From: Syngnathus acus
Taxonomy: Eukaryota > Chordata > Actinopteri > Syngnathiformes > Syngnathidae
DNA: 64,000 bases
Assembly (NCBI RefSeq): GCF_901709675.1
Contig: NC_051089.1
Span: 12,389,976 to 12,453,975, forward strand
Direction of reading: 5' to 3'
A program made the position numbers and the translations under genes. A model generated the notes under the pieces. The model was not told the DNA's origin. It did not search any database and saw nothing but the letters and a program-made list of their open reading frames with translations. Positions 63,080-64,000 of this stretch are shown in pieces (position 1 is the stretch's first letter; every line of letters begins with the position of its first letter).

Positions 63080-63840
63080 TTTCAAGGGCACCTGAGCCGT
63101 GTCGCAGAATGCTCATTGCACTTTGTCACACCCCTGGCGACATTTTGATCAATTGAGAAGCATTAAAATAAACCACGGGGCTGTGATTTACATCTGCCAC
63201 GGTGTCCTAAATTTTCAAATCTAAACAGGGCTCCATCAATCTATTGACAATGTCAAGTGACAAATCCATTCCTACACAGTTTGGGAATATTGACTCGTTC
63301 CAAATAGAAATTACGAGATGGCAGGTGGCACTTCACTGAACATAAAAACAGATTAATTTGCCTAAAAGATTTGCCTTTGACGTAATTGAATTTGTTTCCT
63401 CGTCTGTATGGCTCTTCACGCACTTGGCATCAACAATTCTCTCAAAGCATAACTCTTGATATTTGATGTTTTACAATTCGATGCCATACTTTTTTCTAAT
63501 TCAAAGTTACACAAGTTTACATACTCTTTGGTCATAAATACCCTAATTGTGTAAAAATGTTCTACAAAGTTGCTTTATGAACCACCACCACACATTTGGA
63601 AAGTAAAGAAGCGCAACTTTTCTTCCGGCGGACATTTTCAAAGCGCTTGATGGTGCTGAATATTCTCGTAAGTGGCCAGATAATGCTCTGTAAAGACAAT
63701 GGGAGAGATAGCAGTGTGAAAGTAATGACGTTTGGCTGTAACCGATAACCTATCGCCCACATCAATGCACAATGGGGCCCTTGTGAATACCGTAGTAAAG
63801 CGGGGCAGTTAGATGGAAGGGCCCATTAAATCGTCATAAA
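63080..63840. promoter_or_regulatory. Putative conserved non-coding element block E
   Basis: Low-repeat sequence with CAGATTAATTTGCC, GACGTAATTGAATTTG and CCCATTAAATCG motifs. No supported protein frame. It may continue past the window edge. Confidence 0.3.
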
Positions 63841-64000
63841 ACACACACTGTACTAGATTATGTTGAAAGGAAGCTTTTGTTTTCAAGGTGGGAAAAAATA
63901 AACAGGTGAGCTGTGGTTTAAAAAGAACTCATTGTTGAAATTCCCTACTTGAGATAAGCTCAAAACCCGCGGTAATGTATTTGTTCAGCCATTTTTGAAG

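Overview
The window is eukaryotic and reads as a teleost fish chromosome, probably a percomorph. Evidence: compact multi-exon genes with GT-AG introns (several only 65-90 bp), abundant microsatellites, several tRNA-derived SINE copies or fragments, DNA-transposon MITEs with target-site duplications, a truncated fish-type LINE, and protein sequences that match vertebrate families at many positions. No bacterial operons, CRISPR arrays or viral genes were seen. Family identities come from recognising protein motifs and remembered human homologues. No database search was run.

Layout. (1) 1-3.3 kb: intergenic, with a hAT-type MITE. (2) 3.5-7.5 kb, +: ildr1 (tricellular-junction Ig receptor), nine coding exons, 525 aa. 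(3) 8.6-13 kb: intergenic plus the upstream part of tmem39a, including a second hAT-type element that ends next to a GC-rich, CRE-containing segment. (4) 13.1-19.0 kb, +: tmem39a (ER multi-pass protein), eight coding exons, 492 aa. (5) 23.0-24.2 kb, -: prss23 (secreted serine protease), one coding exon, 394 aa, with a likely non-coding first exon near 25.9-26.1 kb. (6) 26-35 kb: gene-poor spacer. (7) 35.4-39.3 kb and 40.1-45.1 kb, both +: a head-to-tail pair of interleukin-1-receptor-family genes, each with three Ig domains, one membrane segment and a TIR domain. The first is IL18R1/IL1RL1-like (534 aa) and the second IL18RAP-like (580 aa). This is the same order and orientation as mammalian IL18R1-IL18RAP, whose products form the two chains of the IL-18 receptor. 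(8) 46.5-49.1 kb, -: pcnp (171 aa), convergent with the receptor pair and divergent from (9) 50.4-54.3 kb, +: stk16 (lipidated Ser/Thr kinase, 305 aa, equal to the human length). (10) 54.3-64 kb: no coding gene seen. It holds a SINE, microsatellites and several low-repeat blocks rich in TAATTA-type motifs that resemble conserved non-coding enhancers.

The genes do not form one pathway. The only functional unit is the IL-18 receptor-like pair, expected to signal from the plasma membrane through MyD88-type TIR contacts. The main points for a second look are an unexplained 83-codon open frame between the two receptor genes, a GC-AG intron and an enlarged, extra-intron TIR domain in the il18rap-like gene, a repeat tail sitting just upstream of one of its acceptors, a 14-bp CRE-containing motif shared by the ildr1 and stk16 promoters, an RFX X-box-like site in the tmem39a 5' UTR, an unusual glycine-loop residue in stk16, and the enhancer-like blocks at the right end.
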